NCBI GenBank assembly: GCA_947466585.1
Contig: CANIEU010000003.1
Location: 124,001 to 188,000, forward strand
Source: Fibrobacterota bacterium
Lineage (GTDB): Bacteria > Fibrobacterota > Fibrobacteria > UBA11236
DNA: 64,000 bases
Direction of reading: 5' to 3'
A model generated the notes under the pieces. That model saw nothing but the letters and a program-made list of their open reading frames with translations. It searched no databases and was not told the origin of the DNA. This document shows, piece after piece, positions 7,493-15,613 of this stretch. The translations under genes and the position numbers were made by a program. Position 1 is the stretch's first letter; every line of letters starts with the position of its first letter.

Positions 7493-8269
7493 ATGACGCG
7501 TCGATTTTCGCGGCCGCTCCTTGTTTTGCTCGCGCTGCTGGCAGGCCTCGCGCTATTTGCTGCACCTGTGCAGGCGCAAGCTCGTCCCGATGCGTTTGAC
7601 CCGGCGGTTACGTCCGGCGCGGCAAGTGCCACTCCCGACGGCGAAATCACGATCGAACTCGATACCGCCCACGGCAAAAACGCCGAACGCTCTCTTGGGC
7701 TGGCCCTTTTGGGTTCGGCTCTGCTCCCCGGAACCGGTGAGGCCTACCTGCGCGAGGAAAATTCGGCGAAGGCTTTTCTGCTCGCCGAGGCGGGATTTTG
7801 GGCAGGGTTGGTCATCGCCTGGCAGGCGCGCGAAAGCTATCTCCAATCGGCCCGCAATTACGCCTCAGAATATGCCGGCGCCGATGCGGCCGGGCAGGGG
7901 CCCGCGTATCTCGAACGTCTTGTGGTCTACCGTTCCTATCGCGAGAAAGAGCATCGTCAAGACAGCTACGAGCTCGCGCAGGCGCTTTCGGGCCAGGACA
8001 TGGCGGCCATGCCCGAGTGGGATTTCGGCAGCTCGAACACGCCCGAAAACACGGCGCATTGGCACCGCTATCAATCCGTCATGCGCAATTACCGCGGAGC
8101 CAAGGTGGCGTTGTCGTTTGCGGCCGGAGCCTTGGTGCTCAATCGCGTGGCCTCGGTGGCACACACCCTGCGCCTGTACCGCCGCACCAGCGGCAAGGGA
8201 CTGAGCTATCGCTTCGAACCGCAGTGGACTCCCGAAGGCAGCGGAATCCGGGTGTCGACGATGTTTTAA
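7493..8269 (+). CDS. Exported membrane protein, shorter paralogue of the upstream gene
   Basis: 258 aa starting at ATG 7493, seven bases after the preceding stop; the frame is open upstream but this start gives a clean signal peptide ending APVQAQA. The mature part has SLGLALLGSALLPGTGEAYLREE, a variant of the PGxGxxY pattern in the preceding protein, and later hydrophobic stretches (KVALSFAAGALVLNRVASVAHTLRLYR) in the same order. Function is unknown. The shared layout suggests duplication and possibly a heteromeric envelope component. Confidence 0.6.
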   Translation: MTRRFSRPLLVLLALLAGLALFAAPVQAQARPDAFDPAVTSGAASATPDGEITIELDTAHGKNAERSLGLALLGSALLPGTGEAYLREENSAKAFLLAEAGFWAGLVIAWQARESYLQSARNYASEYAGADAAGQGPAYLERLVVYRSYREKEHRQDSYELAQALSGQDMAAMPEWDFGSSNTPENTAHWHRYQSVMRNYRGAKVALSFAAGALVLNRVASVAHTLRLYRRTSGKGLSYRFEPQWTPEGSGIRVSTMF

Positions 8270-8276
8270 TGCGGCG

Positions 8277-8582
8277 CTAGAATTTTTCGGGTCGCAGTAC
8301 TTCTACATCGGACAAATAAAGAATCATCGCGTAGTTCGAGTAATACTTCGCTTTGAGATGTTCGGCGATGGCACAGGCCGTCTCCTTGGTGCAGACCACT
8401 TCTACGCGGATATTGCCGCTTGGATCCCATGCGGCTTCGCGCACTCCTCGATGACCTTTTCCACGGGCGTCCGTCACGGTATAGCCGTGTGCACCCAAGG
8501 ATTCAAGATCGGAGCACAGATCCTTTTCGAGCGCCGACTCGGTGATCACGGTCAAAAGCTTGCGTAAATGCGAGGTCGCCAT
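8277..8582 (-). CDS. sbtB: PII-like regulator of the bicarbonate transporter (SbtB type)
   Basis: 101-aa cytoplasmic protein with a PII-like ferredoxin fold. It lies one base after the sbtA stop on the same strand, the classic SbtA-SbtB arrangement. GYTVTDARGKGHRGV is the PII signature leading into the T-loop, and IRVEVVCTKETACAIAEHL follows. In cyanobacteria SbtB binds adenine nucleotides (cAMP, AMP, ADP, ATP) and controls SbtA. The C-terminal CGPxGC redox extension of many cyanobacterial SbtB proteins is missing; this one ends VLRPEKF. The assignment rests on fold motifs plus the neighbour. Confidence 0.85.
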   Translation of the reverse strand: MATSHLRKLLTVITESALEKDLCSDLESLGAHGYTVTDARGKGHRGVREAAWDPSGNIRVEVVCTKETACAIAEHLKAKYYSNYAMILYLSDVEVLRPEKF

Positions 8583-8583
8583 G

Positions 8584-9525
8584 TCATCCTCCGAACAAGG
8601 TTACGGCCATACGGTGATAAAGGGGAATGCCAACCAATACATTGAACGGGAAGGTGACCCCTAAAGCCGCAGTCAAGGATAGCGCCGGGTTGGCCTCCGG
8701 CACCGCGAGTCGCATGGCTGCCGGCACGGCGATGTAAGATGCGCTTGCAGCCAAGGTGGCCAGCAAGGTGATGCCGCCGATGGAAAGCCCCATGGCTGCC
8801 CCGAGTGACCCGCCGATCAAGGCGCAGACCAACGGAGTGATGATTCCGAACAGAGCGAGAAAGAGCCCATGCTTCCGGAGATTTCCCGCTTGGGCTGCGG
8901 CGATGAGCCCCATCTCTAATAGAAAGAGCGCGAGCACGCCTTTGAAGATGCCGAAGAACAATCCGCCGATGGGCTCCACGCCTTGCGGACCGGAAATCCA
9001 ACCGACGATCAAGCCGCCCGCCAGCAACACGATGCCTTTGCCTAAAAAGATTTCATGCGCAAGTTTTCCCCAGCGCGTTTCCCGACTTACGCCCCGGGCC
9101 AGTAAAATTCCGACCACGATGGCGGGCACTTCGAGCAGGACCACGAAAAGCGCCATGTATTCCTCAAAGGGAACGCTATGCGCGGTTAGCCATGCCGATG
9201 CAGCCGCAAAAGTCCCCACGCTCACGGATCCGTAATGCGCCGCGAGGGATGCCGCATCGGCTCGTGCCAGCTTCCCAAGCAGCCGCAATACCGGGTACAG
9301 CAACAGGGGCAGCGTGAACCCCAAGGCCAGAACCAGTCCCATCTGCCCGACCAGGCTTCCGAAGGATTGCTTCGACAATTCCACGCCACCTTTAAGGCCG
9401 ATAGAGATCAGCAGAATGACGCTTAGAAATTCATAGATGGCCGGCGGCAACCGCAACTCGGAGCGCAAGAGGCCTGCGAACAATCCGAGCAGAAAAAAGA
9501 GAATGACGGGGTCGAGGGTTGTCAT
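8584..9525 (-). CDS. sbtA: Sodium-dependent bicarbonate transporter SbtA
   Basis: 313-aa inner-membrane protein of the SbtA (former DUF897) family, which imports bicarbonate with sodium. It has about ten hydrophobic segments and characteristic stretches such as RLPPAIYEFLSVILLISIGLKGG, YGSVSVGTFAAA and NPALSLTAALGVTFPFNVLVGIPLY near the end. The start is ATG at 9525, where MTTLDPVILFFLLG begins the first helix; the longer open frame upstream is non-hydrophobic. It is followed directly by sbtB. A gamma-carbonic anhydrase gene at 25160 could act on the imported bicarbonate. Confidence 0.88.
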   Translation of the reverse strand: MTTLDPVILFFLLGLFAGLLRSELRLPPAIYEFLSVILLISIGLKGGVELSKQSFGSLVGQMGLVLALGFTLPLLLYPVLRLLGKLARADAASLAAHYGSVSVGTFAAASAWLTAHSVPFEEYMALFVVLLEVPAIVVGILLARGVSRETRWGKLAHEIFLGKGIVLLAGGLIVGWISGPQGVEPIGGLFFGIFKGVLALFLLEMGLIAAAQAGNLRKHGLFLALFGIITPLVCALIGGSLGAAMGLSIGGITLLATLAASASYIAVPAAMRLAVPEANPALSLTAALGVTFPFNVLVGIPLYHRMAVTLFGG

Positions 9526-9703
9526 GGTCTTCAGTGGTTTGAGGGAGAGGTTTTGCAAAAAATGTTTTTTTACCCGGCGGTTTTCATCGGGCGCCCCATT
9601 TTGAGCCTGCACAGGGTGCCCAAAACCGTTCATCCTTCGAAAATGATGCAATCAAGGTGGGGGAGACTTGCCAATCACCAGTTTTCCAAGGGAATCCCCC
9701 GCC

Positions 9704-9733
9704 TTGCCACTGAGCCTTCCCAATATCTATTCT
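9704..9733 (+). promoter_or_regulatory. Promoter of the leu attenuator/leuA/rapA transcript
   Basis: TTGCCA (9704-9709) and TATTCT (9728-9733) are separated by 18 nt. A start about 7 nt downstream of the -10 falls on the A of the leader-peptide ATG at 9740, so the leader peptide would be translated from a leaderless mRNA. Confidence 0.6.
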
Positions 9734-9739
9734 GTACAC

Positions 9740-9799
9740 ATGACCTCCGCGAACGCAAAGAACACCATCTCGCTTCTACTCCTCGGCCTTATCGGCTAA
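9740..9799 (+). CDS. leuL: Leucine leader peptide of the leuA attenuator
   Basis: A 19-codon open frame, MTSANAKNTISLLLLGLIG, ends in TAA at 9797-9799. It has four consecutive leucine codons (CTT CTA CTC CTC, 9773-9784), another Leu codon at 9788 and Ile codons on either side. It lies between a good promoter and a terminator that precedes leuA. Such peptides make the ribosome stall when charged tRNA-Leu is scarce. No Shine-Dalgarno is present, in line with a leaderless start. Confidence 0.85.
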   Translation: MTSANAKNTISLLLLGLIG

Positions 9800-9850
9800 G
9801 GAGCGGCGCTGCGTTTGGAAAAAAGCCCGCTCTTTCGAGCGGGCTTTTTT
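9800..9850 (+). terminator. Attenuator: terminator with a competing antiterminator upstream of leuA
   Basis: The terminator stem is AAAAAAGCCCGCTC (9819-9832), loop TTTC, GAGCGGGCTTTTTT (9837-9850). The segment GAGCGGCGCT at 9801-9810, immediately after the leader-peptide stop, can pair instead with AGCCCGCTC (9824-9832). A ribosome stalled on the Leu codons leaves 9801-9810 free and favours antitermination; one that reaches the stop codon covers it and allows termination. Confidence 0.82.
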
Positions 9851-9870
9851 CTTTCCCCCCAAAATTCCCT

Positions 9871-9896
9871 CAGCCCTTCGACAGGCTTAGGGACCA
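9871..9896. repeat. CCCTTCGACAGGCTTAGGG palindromic repeat
   Basis: CAGCCCTTCGACAGGCTTAG followed by GGACCA forms a small hairpin (CCCT/AGGG). Sequences very close to this (CCCTTCGACAGGCTCAGGG) recur between genes in many unrelated bacterial genomes. Here it lies in the leuA leader, between the attenuator and the gene. Confidence 0.5.
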
Positions 9897-9999
9897 AGGG
9901 GCGGAAAGGGGGAACACCCCCGGAGGAGACGAACATTTTTCCGACACTGCGCTGGCATGGCAAGGTCATGAACACGCAACGAAGAAAAGGAAGGATCCC

Positions 10000-11589
10000 A
10001 TGAACGGGACGAACAAGATCACGGAAATCGACACTTCGGGCGGCCGCCGCCCGTTCTTTTACGACGTCACCCTGCGCGACGGCAACCAGGCTTTGCGCCA
10101 GCCGTGGAACGTGGTGGAAAAGGAGAAGGTGTTCCGCCAGCTTCTGAAGCTGGGCGTACAGGGCATTGAGGTCGGCTATGCCGGCGCCAGCGATCTGGAT
10201 TTCGCGTCGGTGGAACATTTGGCGAAGATCGCACAGGCCGAAAACGTGGACATTGTGGTCGCAAGCCTCGCGCGCGCTGTGCCGCGCGATATCGAAAAAG
10301 CCGGCGAGGCGATCCGCCATGCGCCGCGCCCGCGCATCCACACCTTCATCGGCCTGTCGCCGTTCGCGATGGAAAACGTGCTGCGCATGCCGCCCGAAAA
10401 GGTGGCGCAAAAAGCCGTGGAAGCCGTCGCGCTCTGCAAGCAGGTGCTGAACGGCAAAGGCGATATACAGTTCTCCGCCGAACATTTCGGCGACAGCATG
10501 GACAACCTCGATTTCGTGATCGACACCTTCCATCGGGTGATCGAGGCGGGTGCGACGGTGATCAACCTGCCCAACACGGTGGAGCGCTACCGTCCGCTGG
10601 TGTTCGTCGACATGGTTCGCCGCGTCGTGGAGGCGTTGCCGAAACACATCACGGTTGCCGTGCATACGCACAACGATTTGGGCATGGCGACGGCCACTAC
10701 GGTGGAAAGTTTCTTCGCGGGTGCGACGCAGTTGGAGTGCGCATTGAACGGCTTGGGCGAACGCGCAGGCAATACCAACTTGTACGAGGTCGCGGTCGCC
10801 ATCCATAACTGCGGCGTCGAAAACCCCGTGAACATGCGCGAGATCTACGAAACCGCCTTGCAGGTTTCGGAGTGGTCCCACGTGCCCATCTACGAGAAGG
10901 CGCCCCTGGTCGGTTCCGACGTGGTGGCGCATCGCAGCGGCATCCACCAGGACGGCGCGGCCAAAACCAAGGGAATGAAGAAGGGCGCCTATCGGGCCGT
11001 CGAGGGCGATCTGATCGGCCGCGGCGAGTCGGACCGCGTGGTCTTCACTAGTCAGTCGGGCAAGAGCGCGGTGTACGAAATCGTGAAGGCCATAGGCTTG
11101 CCGATCACGCTCGAAGAGGCCGCCGTTTTGCAGCCGGTGTTGAAGACGCGGTCGGAAGCCAAGGGCGGCGAATTGTCCGACGCCGAAGTGGCGGAGGTTT
11201 ACGAGGCCGTGCTGCTCAAGGCCGCCGGTCCGCTGGAGTTCCGCGCCTTGCGTGTTTCGGCCGATGAGACGGAATTCTCCTTCGACATCCGTTGGCAGGG
11301 CGCGGAGAAGACCTTGGTCGGCAAGGGCACCGGTCCTATCGACGCGTGCATGCACGCCGTGGAATCGTTGGGTTTGCACTTCCATCTCGCGGAATATTCG
11401 CAGTTGGCCGTGGACGCGGCGCACAGCGATTCTGCAGCCTTCGCGTTGTCGGAGATCAAGCTGCAGCGTCGCGGCCCAAACGGACAGCCCGAAGGTGCCG
11501 TGGGCATCGGCCGCGGCAAGGACACCGACACGATCAAGGCGAACGTGAAGGCCCTGTTCAACGGGATGAACCGGTTGTTGGCCGCGTGA
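10000..11589 (+). CDS. leuA: 2-isopropylmalate synthase
   Basis: Condenses 2-oxoisovalerate and acetyl-CoA in the first committed step of leucine synthesis; 529 aa. The catalytic TIM barrel has FFYDVTLRDGNQAL near the N-terminus and HTHNDLGMA, the metal-binding HxHND motif. The C-terminal 130 residues match the LeuA allosteric domain that senses leucine (KTLVGKGTGPIDA, then GIGRGKDTDTIKANVKALFNGMNR). ATG 10000 follows GGAAGG at normal spacing. The attenuator upstream supports leucine control and argues against a citramalate synthase. The stop overlaps the rapA start (TGATG). Confidence 0.9.
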   Translation: MNGTNKITEIDTSGGRRPFFYDVTLRDGNQALRQPWNVVEKEKVFRQLLKLGVQGIEVGYAGASDLDFASVEHLAKIAQAENVDIVVASLARAVPRDIEKAGEAIRHAPRPRIHTFIGLSPFAMENVLRMPPEKVAQKAVEAVALCKQVLNGKGDIQFSAEHFGDSMDNLDFVIDTFHRVIEAGATVINLPNTVERYRPLVFVDMVRRVVEALPKHITVAVHTHNDLGMATATTVESFFAGATQLECALNGLGERAGNTNLYEVAVAIHNCGVENPVNMREIYETALQVSEWSHVPIYEKAPLVGSDVVAHRSGIHQDGAAKTKGMKKGAYRAVEGDLIGRGESDRVVFTSQSGKSAVYEIVKAIGLPITLEEAAVLQPVLKTRSEAKGGELSDAEVAEVYEAVLLKAAGPLEFRALRVSADETEFSFDIRWQGAEKTLVGKGTGPIDACMHAVESLGLHFHLAEYSQLAVDAAHSDSAAFALSEIKLQRRGPNGQPEGAVGIGRGKDTDTIKANVKALFNGMNRLLAA

Positions 11590-14435
11590 TGCACAAATTC
11601 CTTCCCGGCCAACGCTGGGTCAGCGACAGCGAACCCGAACTCGGCCTCGGCATTGTGCTTGAGGTCGGGTTTCGAGATGTGAAGATCCGTTTTGCCGCTG
11701 CGGAAGAAACCCGTTTGTACATGCAGCGTGGCGCGCCCTTGCGACGCGTTCTTCTGGCACCGGGCGACCGTGCCCGGGGCCGCAGCGGCGCGGCGGTCGT
11801 GATCGAGCGCATCGAGGAAAAGGACGGCCTCATCGTGTATCACGGGGGCGGATGCTCGCTTCCCGAAGGCGAGTTGCTGGACCGCGCCGCCTTTTCCGAT
11901 CCCGACAAGCGCCTGTTGGCCGGCCAGGCCGGCAAACCGCGCGCGTACGCGTTGCGCTTGCGCACTCTCGAGCTGCGTCGCGCCATGTTGGGCTCTCCCG
12001 TGCGCGGGCTCGCAGGGGCGCGCATGGAATTGTTGCCGCATCAAATCGCGATCGCCCACGAGGTGGCCTCGCGGCATCGCCCGCGCGTGCTGCTCGCCGA
12101 CGAAGTCGGCCTCGGCAAAACTATCGAAGCGGGCATGGTGTTTCACCGGTTGCACGCAACGGGTCAAATCGACCGCGTACTCGTCATCGCCCCAACGCAA
12201 CTGGTGCACCAATGGATGGCGGAGCTCTATCGCCGGTTTCATCACCTCTTCACCGTGCTCGACGAGGATTTTTGCCGCGCCGAGGAAAAAGGCGAGAAAG
12301 GTGAGAAAGCCGCGGCCGGAAGCAGCGAGGCGAAAAACCCCTTTGCGCTGCGTCAGTTGATTTTGTGCCCGCCAGAACTATTCTCCGCGCCGGGTTCGGG
12401 AGCGCGTCGCGTGGCCCAGGCCATCGCCGCCGGCATCGATTTGCTCATCGTCGACGAGGCGCATCATTTGCAATGGTCGCTCGAAAATACCCCTCCCGCA
12501 TCGCCGGAATATGCCGCGGTGGAAGCCTTGGCACGCGCCGCTGGCGGTGTGCTGCTGCTCACCGCCACTCCGGTGCAGCTCGGACAGGCAGGGCATTTTG
12601 CGCGCTTGCGCTTGCTCGATCCGGATCGCTTCACGGACTTCGAAACCTACCTCGCCGAAACCGGCCGATACGAAGAATTGGCACGCGTCGCTGATGCTTT
12701 GCTTCTGTCCGATACACCCGACCGCGTGGTGGCGGAACGCTTGCGTGCGCTTTTTCCAGGCGATGCGGCGCTGCAGTCACGCCTTGTCGAATATCTCGGA
12801 GATCCGGATTTCAAGAAAGGGGCGCGCGACCGCCTGATCGCCGATCTCATAGACCGGCACGGTACCGGACGCCTCATGTTCCGTAACCGGCGTCAGGCCA
12901 TGGGGGGGTTCCCTGTGCGCGTGGTGCATCCGGTTCCCCTTGCCCCGGCGGGAGATGGGACGATCGCCCACGATCCGCGCACCACGTGGCTCGTGCAGTT
13001 CCTCGCCGATCATCCCGACGATAAAATCCTGCTGATCACCTCGCGCAAGGCGGATGTGTTCGCCCTGCAGGAAGTATTGCCGACGCTTACGACCGCGCCG
13101 TTTGCAGCCTTCCACGAGAACCTCACCATGACCACGCGCGACAAGAACGCAGCCTGGTTCGCCCGTGAAGGCGGCGCGCGGATGCTGCTCTGCTCCGAGA
13201 TCGGAAGCGAGGGGCGCAACTTCCAGTTCGCCAAACATCTGGTCCTCTTCGATCTGCCCGCCGATCCCGGTTTGCTGGAGCAGCGTATCGGCCGTCTCGA
13301 CCGCATCGGGCGGCTCGGCGACGTGCATATCCACGTACCGTACGTCACGGGCACAGCGCACGAAGTGTTGTTCCGGTGGTATCACGAGGGCTTTGATGCC
13401 TTCCGCAACACCTTGCTCGGCGCGGACGCGTTTCACGAGTTGCTCGGCGAAGAGGTGAAAAAGGTGTGTGCGTCACCGGATGAAGATTCGGTGGCGGCAT
13501 TGTTGGGACGGACGCGCGACAGGGCCGCCCATGTTCGGGAAACTTTGGAAAAAGGGCGCGACCGCCTGCTCGAAATCCATAGCAACCGTGCGGGGATCGC
13601 GGCCGATCTCATTGCCGAAATCCACGCGACAGATGATGACCCCGATCTGGAAGAATATCTGGTGGAGGTTTTCGATCACTTCGGGATGGACGTGCAGGAG
13701 ACGGCGGTGCGCCGCGGCTTGCTGGTGGTGCCTGGAGAGCGCATGTTGCTCGATGCCTTTCCCGGCATTCCCGAAGAGGGCCTGCCGCTGACGTTCGATC
13801 GCGGCGAAGCGTTGGCGCGCGAAGATATGGCCTTCGTGTCGATCGATCATCCGATCGCGCGCACCGCCGTTGATCTGATTCTAGAGGATGAGGACGGGCG
13901 TTCGGCTTTCGTCACTTGGCCGAATCCGCCTGCGGCTGCTGAGGTCCGCCTCGGCAGCCTTGCGCTTGAGGCGGTGTTCGTACTGGCGCCCACGGCCCCG
14001 GGCGCTTTGCACGTGGACCGCTTCCTTCCTCCAACGCCGATTCGCGCGTTGGTGGATCAGGATGGAGAAAGTATGGGCGGTCTCCTGGCGGCCCTCACTG
14101 CGGCCGGTCCGGATTTGGAACAGGCTCCGACGGGGCTGCTCGAAGAGCATCACGCGCTGTTCGGAAAACTGATTCCGCAGCTCATCGAAGCGGCGCAACG
14201 CCAGGCTGCGCTGAAGGAATCGGTGTTGAAGCGTGCGGCCCACAAGGAGGCGGAAGCGCGTTTGCTTTCGGAGGCAGACCGTTTGCGTGCGTTGCGCACG
14301 GTGAATCCCGCCGTGACCGATGCCGAAATCGCGGCGGTTGAATCCCGCGCCCGTGCGGTACTGGAGCATATCACCCGCGCCGAGCTGCGACTCGATGCGG
14401 TGCGGATCATCCTGATGGGTGAAACGGACCTGTAA
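11589..14435 (+). CDS. rapA: RNA polymerase-associated ATPase RapA (Swi2/Snf2 family)
   Basis: 948-aa Swi2/Snf2 ATPase that recycles RNA polymerase in Enterobacteria. Residues 1-110 fit the N-terminal Tudor-like region (MHKFLPGQRWVSDSEPELGLG). Motif I is LLADEVGLGKTIEAG (168-182), motif II DEAHH (289-293), motif III LLLTATPVQ, and the second RecA lobe has LLCSEIGSEGRNFQFA and QRIGRLDRIGR. Length and domain order match E. coli RapA (968 aa). A charged insert (EEKGEKGEKAAAGSSE) lies near 232-247. The ATG overlaps the leuA stop, so it is probably co-transcribed with leuA and exposed to the leucine attenuator. Confidence 0.92.
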   Translation: MHKFLPGQRWVSDSEPELGLGIVLEVGFRDVKIRFAAAEETRLYMQRGAPLRRVLLAPGDRARGRSGAAVVIERIEEKDGLIVYHGGGCSLPEGELLDRAAFSDPDKRLLAGQAGKPRAYALRLRTLELRRAMLGSPVRGLAGARMELLPHQIAIAHEVASRHRPRVLLADEVGLGKTIEAGMVFHRLHATGQIDRVLVIAPTQLVHQWMAELYRRFHHLFTVLDEDFCRAEEKGEKGEKAAAGSSEAKNPFALRQLILCPPELFSAPGSGARRVAQAIAAGIDLLIVDEAHHLQWSLENTPPASPEYAAVEALARAAGGVLLLTATPVQLGQAGHFARLRLLDPDRFTDFETYLAETGRYEELARVADALLLSDTPDRVVAERLRALFPGDAALQSRLVEYLGDPDFKKGARDRLIADLIDRHGTGRLMFRNRRQAMGGFPVRVVHPVPLAPAGDGTIAHDPRTTWLVQFLADHPDDKILLITSRKADVFALQEVLPTLTTAPFAAFHENLTMTTRDKNAAWFAREGGARMLLCSEIGSEGRNFQFAKHLVLFDLPADPGLLEQRIGRLDRIGRLGDVHIHVPYVTGTAHEVLFRWYHEGFDAFRNTLLGADAFHELLGEEVKKVCASPDEDSVAALLGRTRDRAAHVRETLEKGRDRLLEIHSNRAGIAADLIAEIHATDDDPDLEEYLVEVFDHFGMDVQETAVRRGLLVVPGERMLLDAFPGIPEEGLPLTFDRGEALAREDMAFVSIDHPIARTAVDLILEDEDGRSAFVTWPNPPAAAEVRLGSLALEAVFVLAPTAPGALHVDRFLPPTPIRALVDQDGESMGGLLAALTAAGPDLEQAPTGLLEEHHALFGKLIPQLIEAAQRQAALKESVLKRAAHKEAEARLLSEADRLRALRTVNPAVTDAEIAAVESRARAVLEHITRAELRLDAVRIILMGETDL

Positions 14436-14446
14436 CCTTCAGCAGC

Positions 14447-15613
14447 CTAGAGCGCGCATTCCCATGCGGAGCGGGCTGTGACGTCTCTGCGCGGGCCGAA
14501 CCGGGGTGCGCGGAACCAAAGCCGCACGCCTACGCCGGCAAGCTCCGGATTGAATGCTGTAGTCTGTTCGCAATCCCGCCAACGGATTTTCGCGGTCGGC
14601 GGTGTCGGCGGTCTAGGCGGTATGCGTGCGGAGTCGGTACTCCCGGAGTCCGTGGGTGACCGGGGAACTGCTGCCGTCAACCCGGTCAGAAACGGGCGGG
14701 CTTTTTCCAGATCGTAAACTGCGACGGTGATTTCGGTCGCGGTTTTCTCCGAAAGACTTTCGAAAGATCGCGTGGCGATGCGGTTGGCCAAGGCGCGGAT
14801 CGCGGTGTCCGCGCCGGCGGAAGCTTCGACGGGGGTCGAATCGGCCAATGCCCGGGTGTCGAGATAGGATAAATGCAGGTCGGCCGGAGAGGCCACCACG
14901 AAATCGGCCCGCGACAACAGGGCGTTCAACAAGGGAGGGTTGCCTCCGTTACAAGTTGAAAGCACCACGAGGTCGAAGGGCTTGGTTGCGCCATCAGAGG
15001 GAAGCGTCCATTGAGAAAGACCGTCGGCGAATCGCGCGACGGAGAAATCCTGATCCGGGTGAGAGGCCGAATAGCGGGTGTAAGCCTGTAACGGAATTTC
15101 ATGCCCGAAATACGCGAACACGCGACGCGGTTGTTCGAAGTCGTCGACGTTCGACTGATACAATGCCGCTTCGGCGGAGAAAGCGCCCGTGCCCGCTCCT
15201 AGGGAGTAGTTCCGTCGAGTGAGGAGCACGCCGTAACGGTAATGCAGGAAGGTTCCGCCGGGAGCGCGTCGGAACATGCGTGTGGTCACGGGTCGTTGAT
15301 GAAAAATGAAAACTTCGGATCGCGGTGCGCTGACCGCGACGGCGACTGCCTGCTTGAACATCTCTTCATCCGCCTGCAGGGAGTGCCCGTCGGCGTCGTG
15401 AAAGAGATAGTCTGCGTCGCCGTGGATGAGGTAGACGATCCGCCGTTCAATGGGTTCGTGGACGGTACGGTCCGCTCCGCGCACCGCGCCTTCAGTCCCG
15501 GGGTGCGGGGAGGATGGCGCGCAGGCGACGAGCAGGATCAGCGCGGTCAGTGCGCTTAGAGCACGTAGGGCGCTTTGAGCCGCGCCCGCACGTACCGGAT
15601 TCCCCGGGTTCAC
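14447..15613 (-). CDS. Lipoprotein with a putative clan CD (clostripain-like) cysteine peptidase fold
   Basis: 388 aa. The N-terminus ends in a lipobox (LVAC, Cys31), so the protein is probably membrane-anchored outside the cytoplasm. The body has three features of clan CD peptidases (clostripain, caspase): an early beta strand IVYLIHGDADY (59-69), a Gly-His in VFAYFGHEIPL (His171), and a Cys after a hydrophobic strand in DLVVLSTCNGG (Cys221). The His-Cys spacing of 50 fits that clan. The tail is Pro/Thr-rich. Its ATG overlaps the stop of the preceding small membrane protein. The peptidase call is an inference from motifs only. Confidence 0.5.
   Translation of the reverse strand: MNPGNPVRAGAAQSALRALSALTALILLVACAPSSPHPGTEGAVRGADRTVHEPIERRIVYLIHGDADYLFHDADGHSLQADEEMFKQAVAVAVSAPRSEVFIFHQRPVTTRMFRRAPGGTFLHYRYGVLLTRRNYSLGAGTGAFSAEAALYQSNVDDFEQPRRVFAYFGHEIPLQAYTRYSASHPDQDFSVARFADGLSQWTLPSDGATKPFDLVVLSTCNGGNPPLLNALLSRADFVVASPADLHLSYLDTRALADSTPVEASAGADTAIRALANRIATRSFESLSEKTATEITVAVYDLEKARPFLTGLTAAVPRSPTDSGSTDSARIPPRPPTPPTAKIRWRDCEQTTAFNPELAGVGVRLWFRAPRFGPRRDVTARSAWECAL

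Noticed and set aside
10000-11589. Citramalate synthase rather than 2-isopropylmalate synthase
   Set aside because: The upstream leucine-codon attenuator and the LeuA-type C-terminal domain favour leucine synthesis; specificity residues were not decisive alone.
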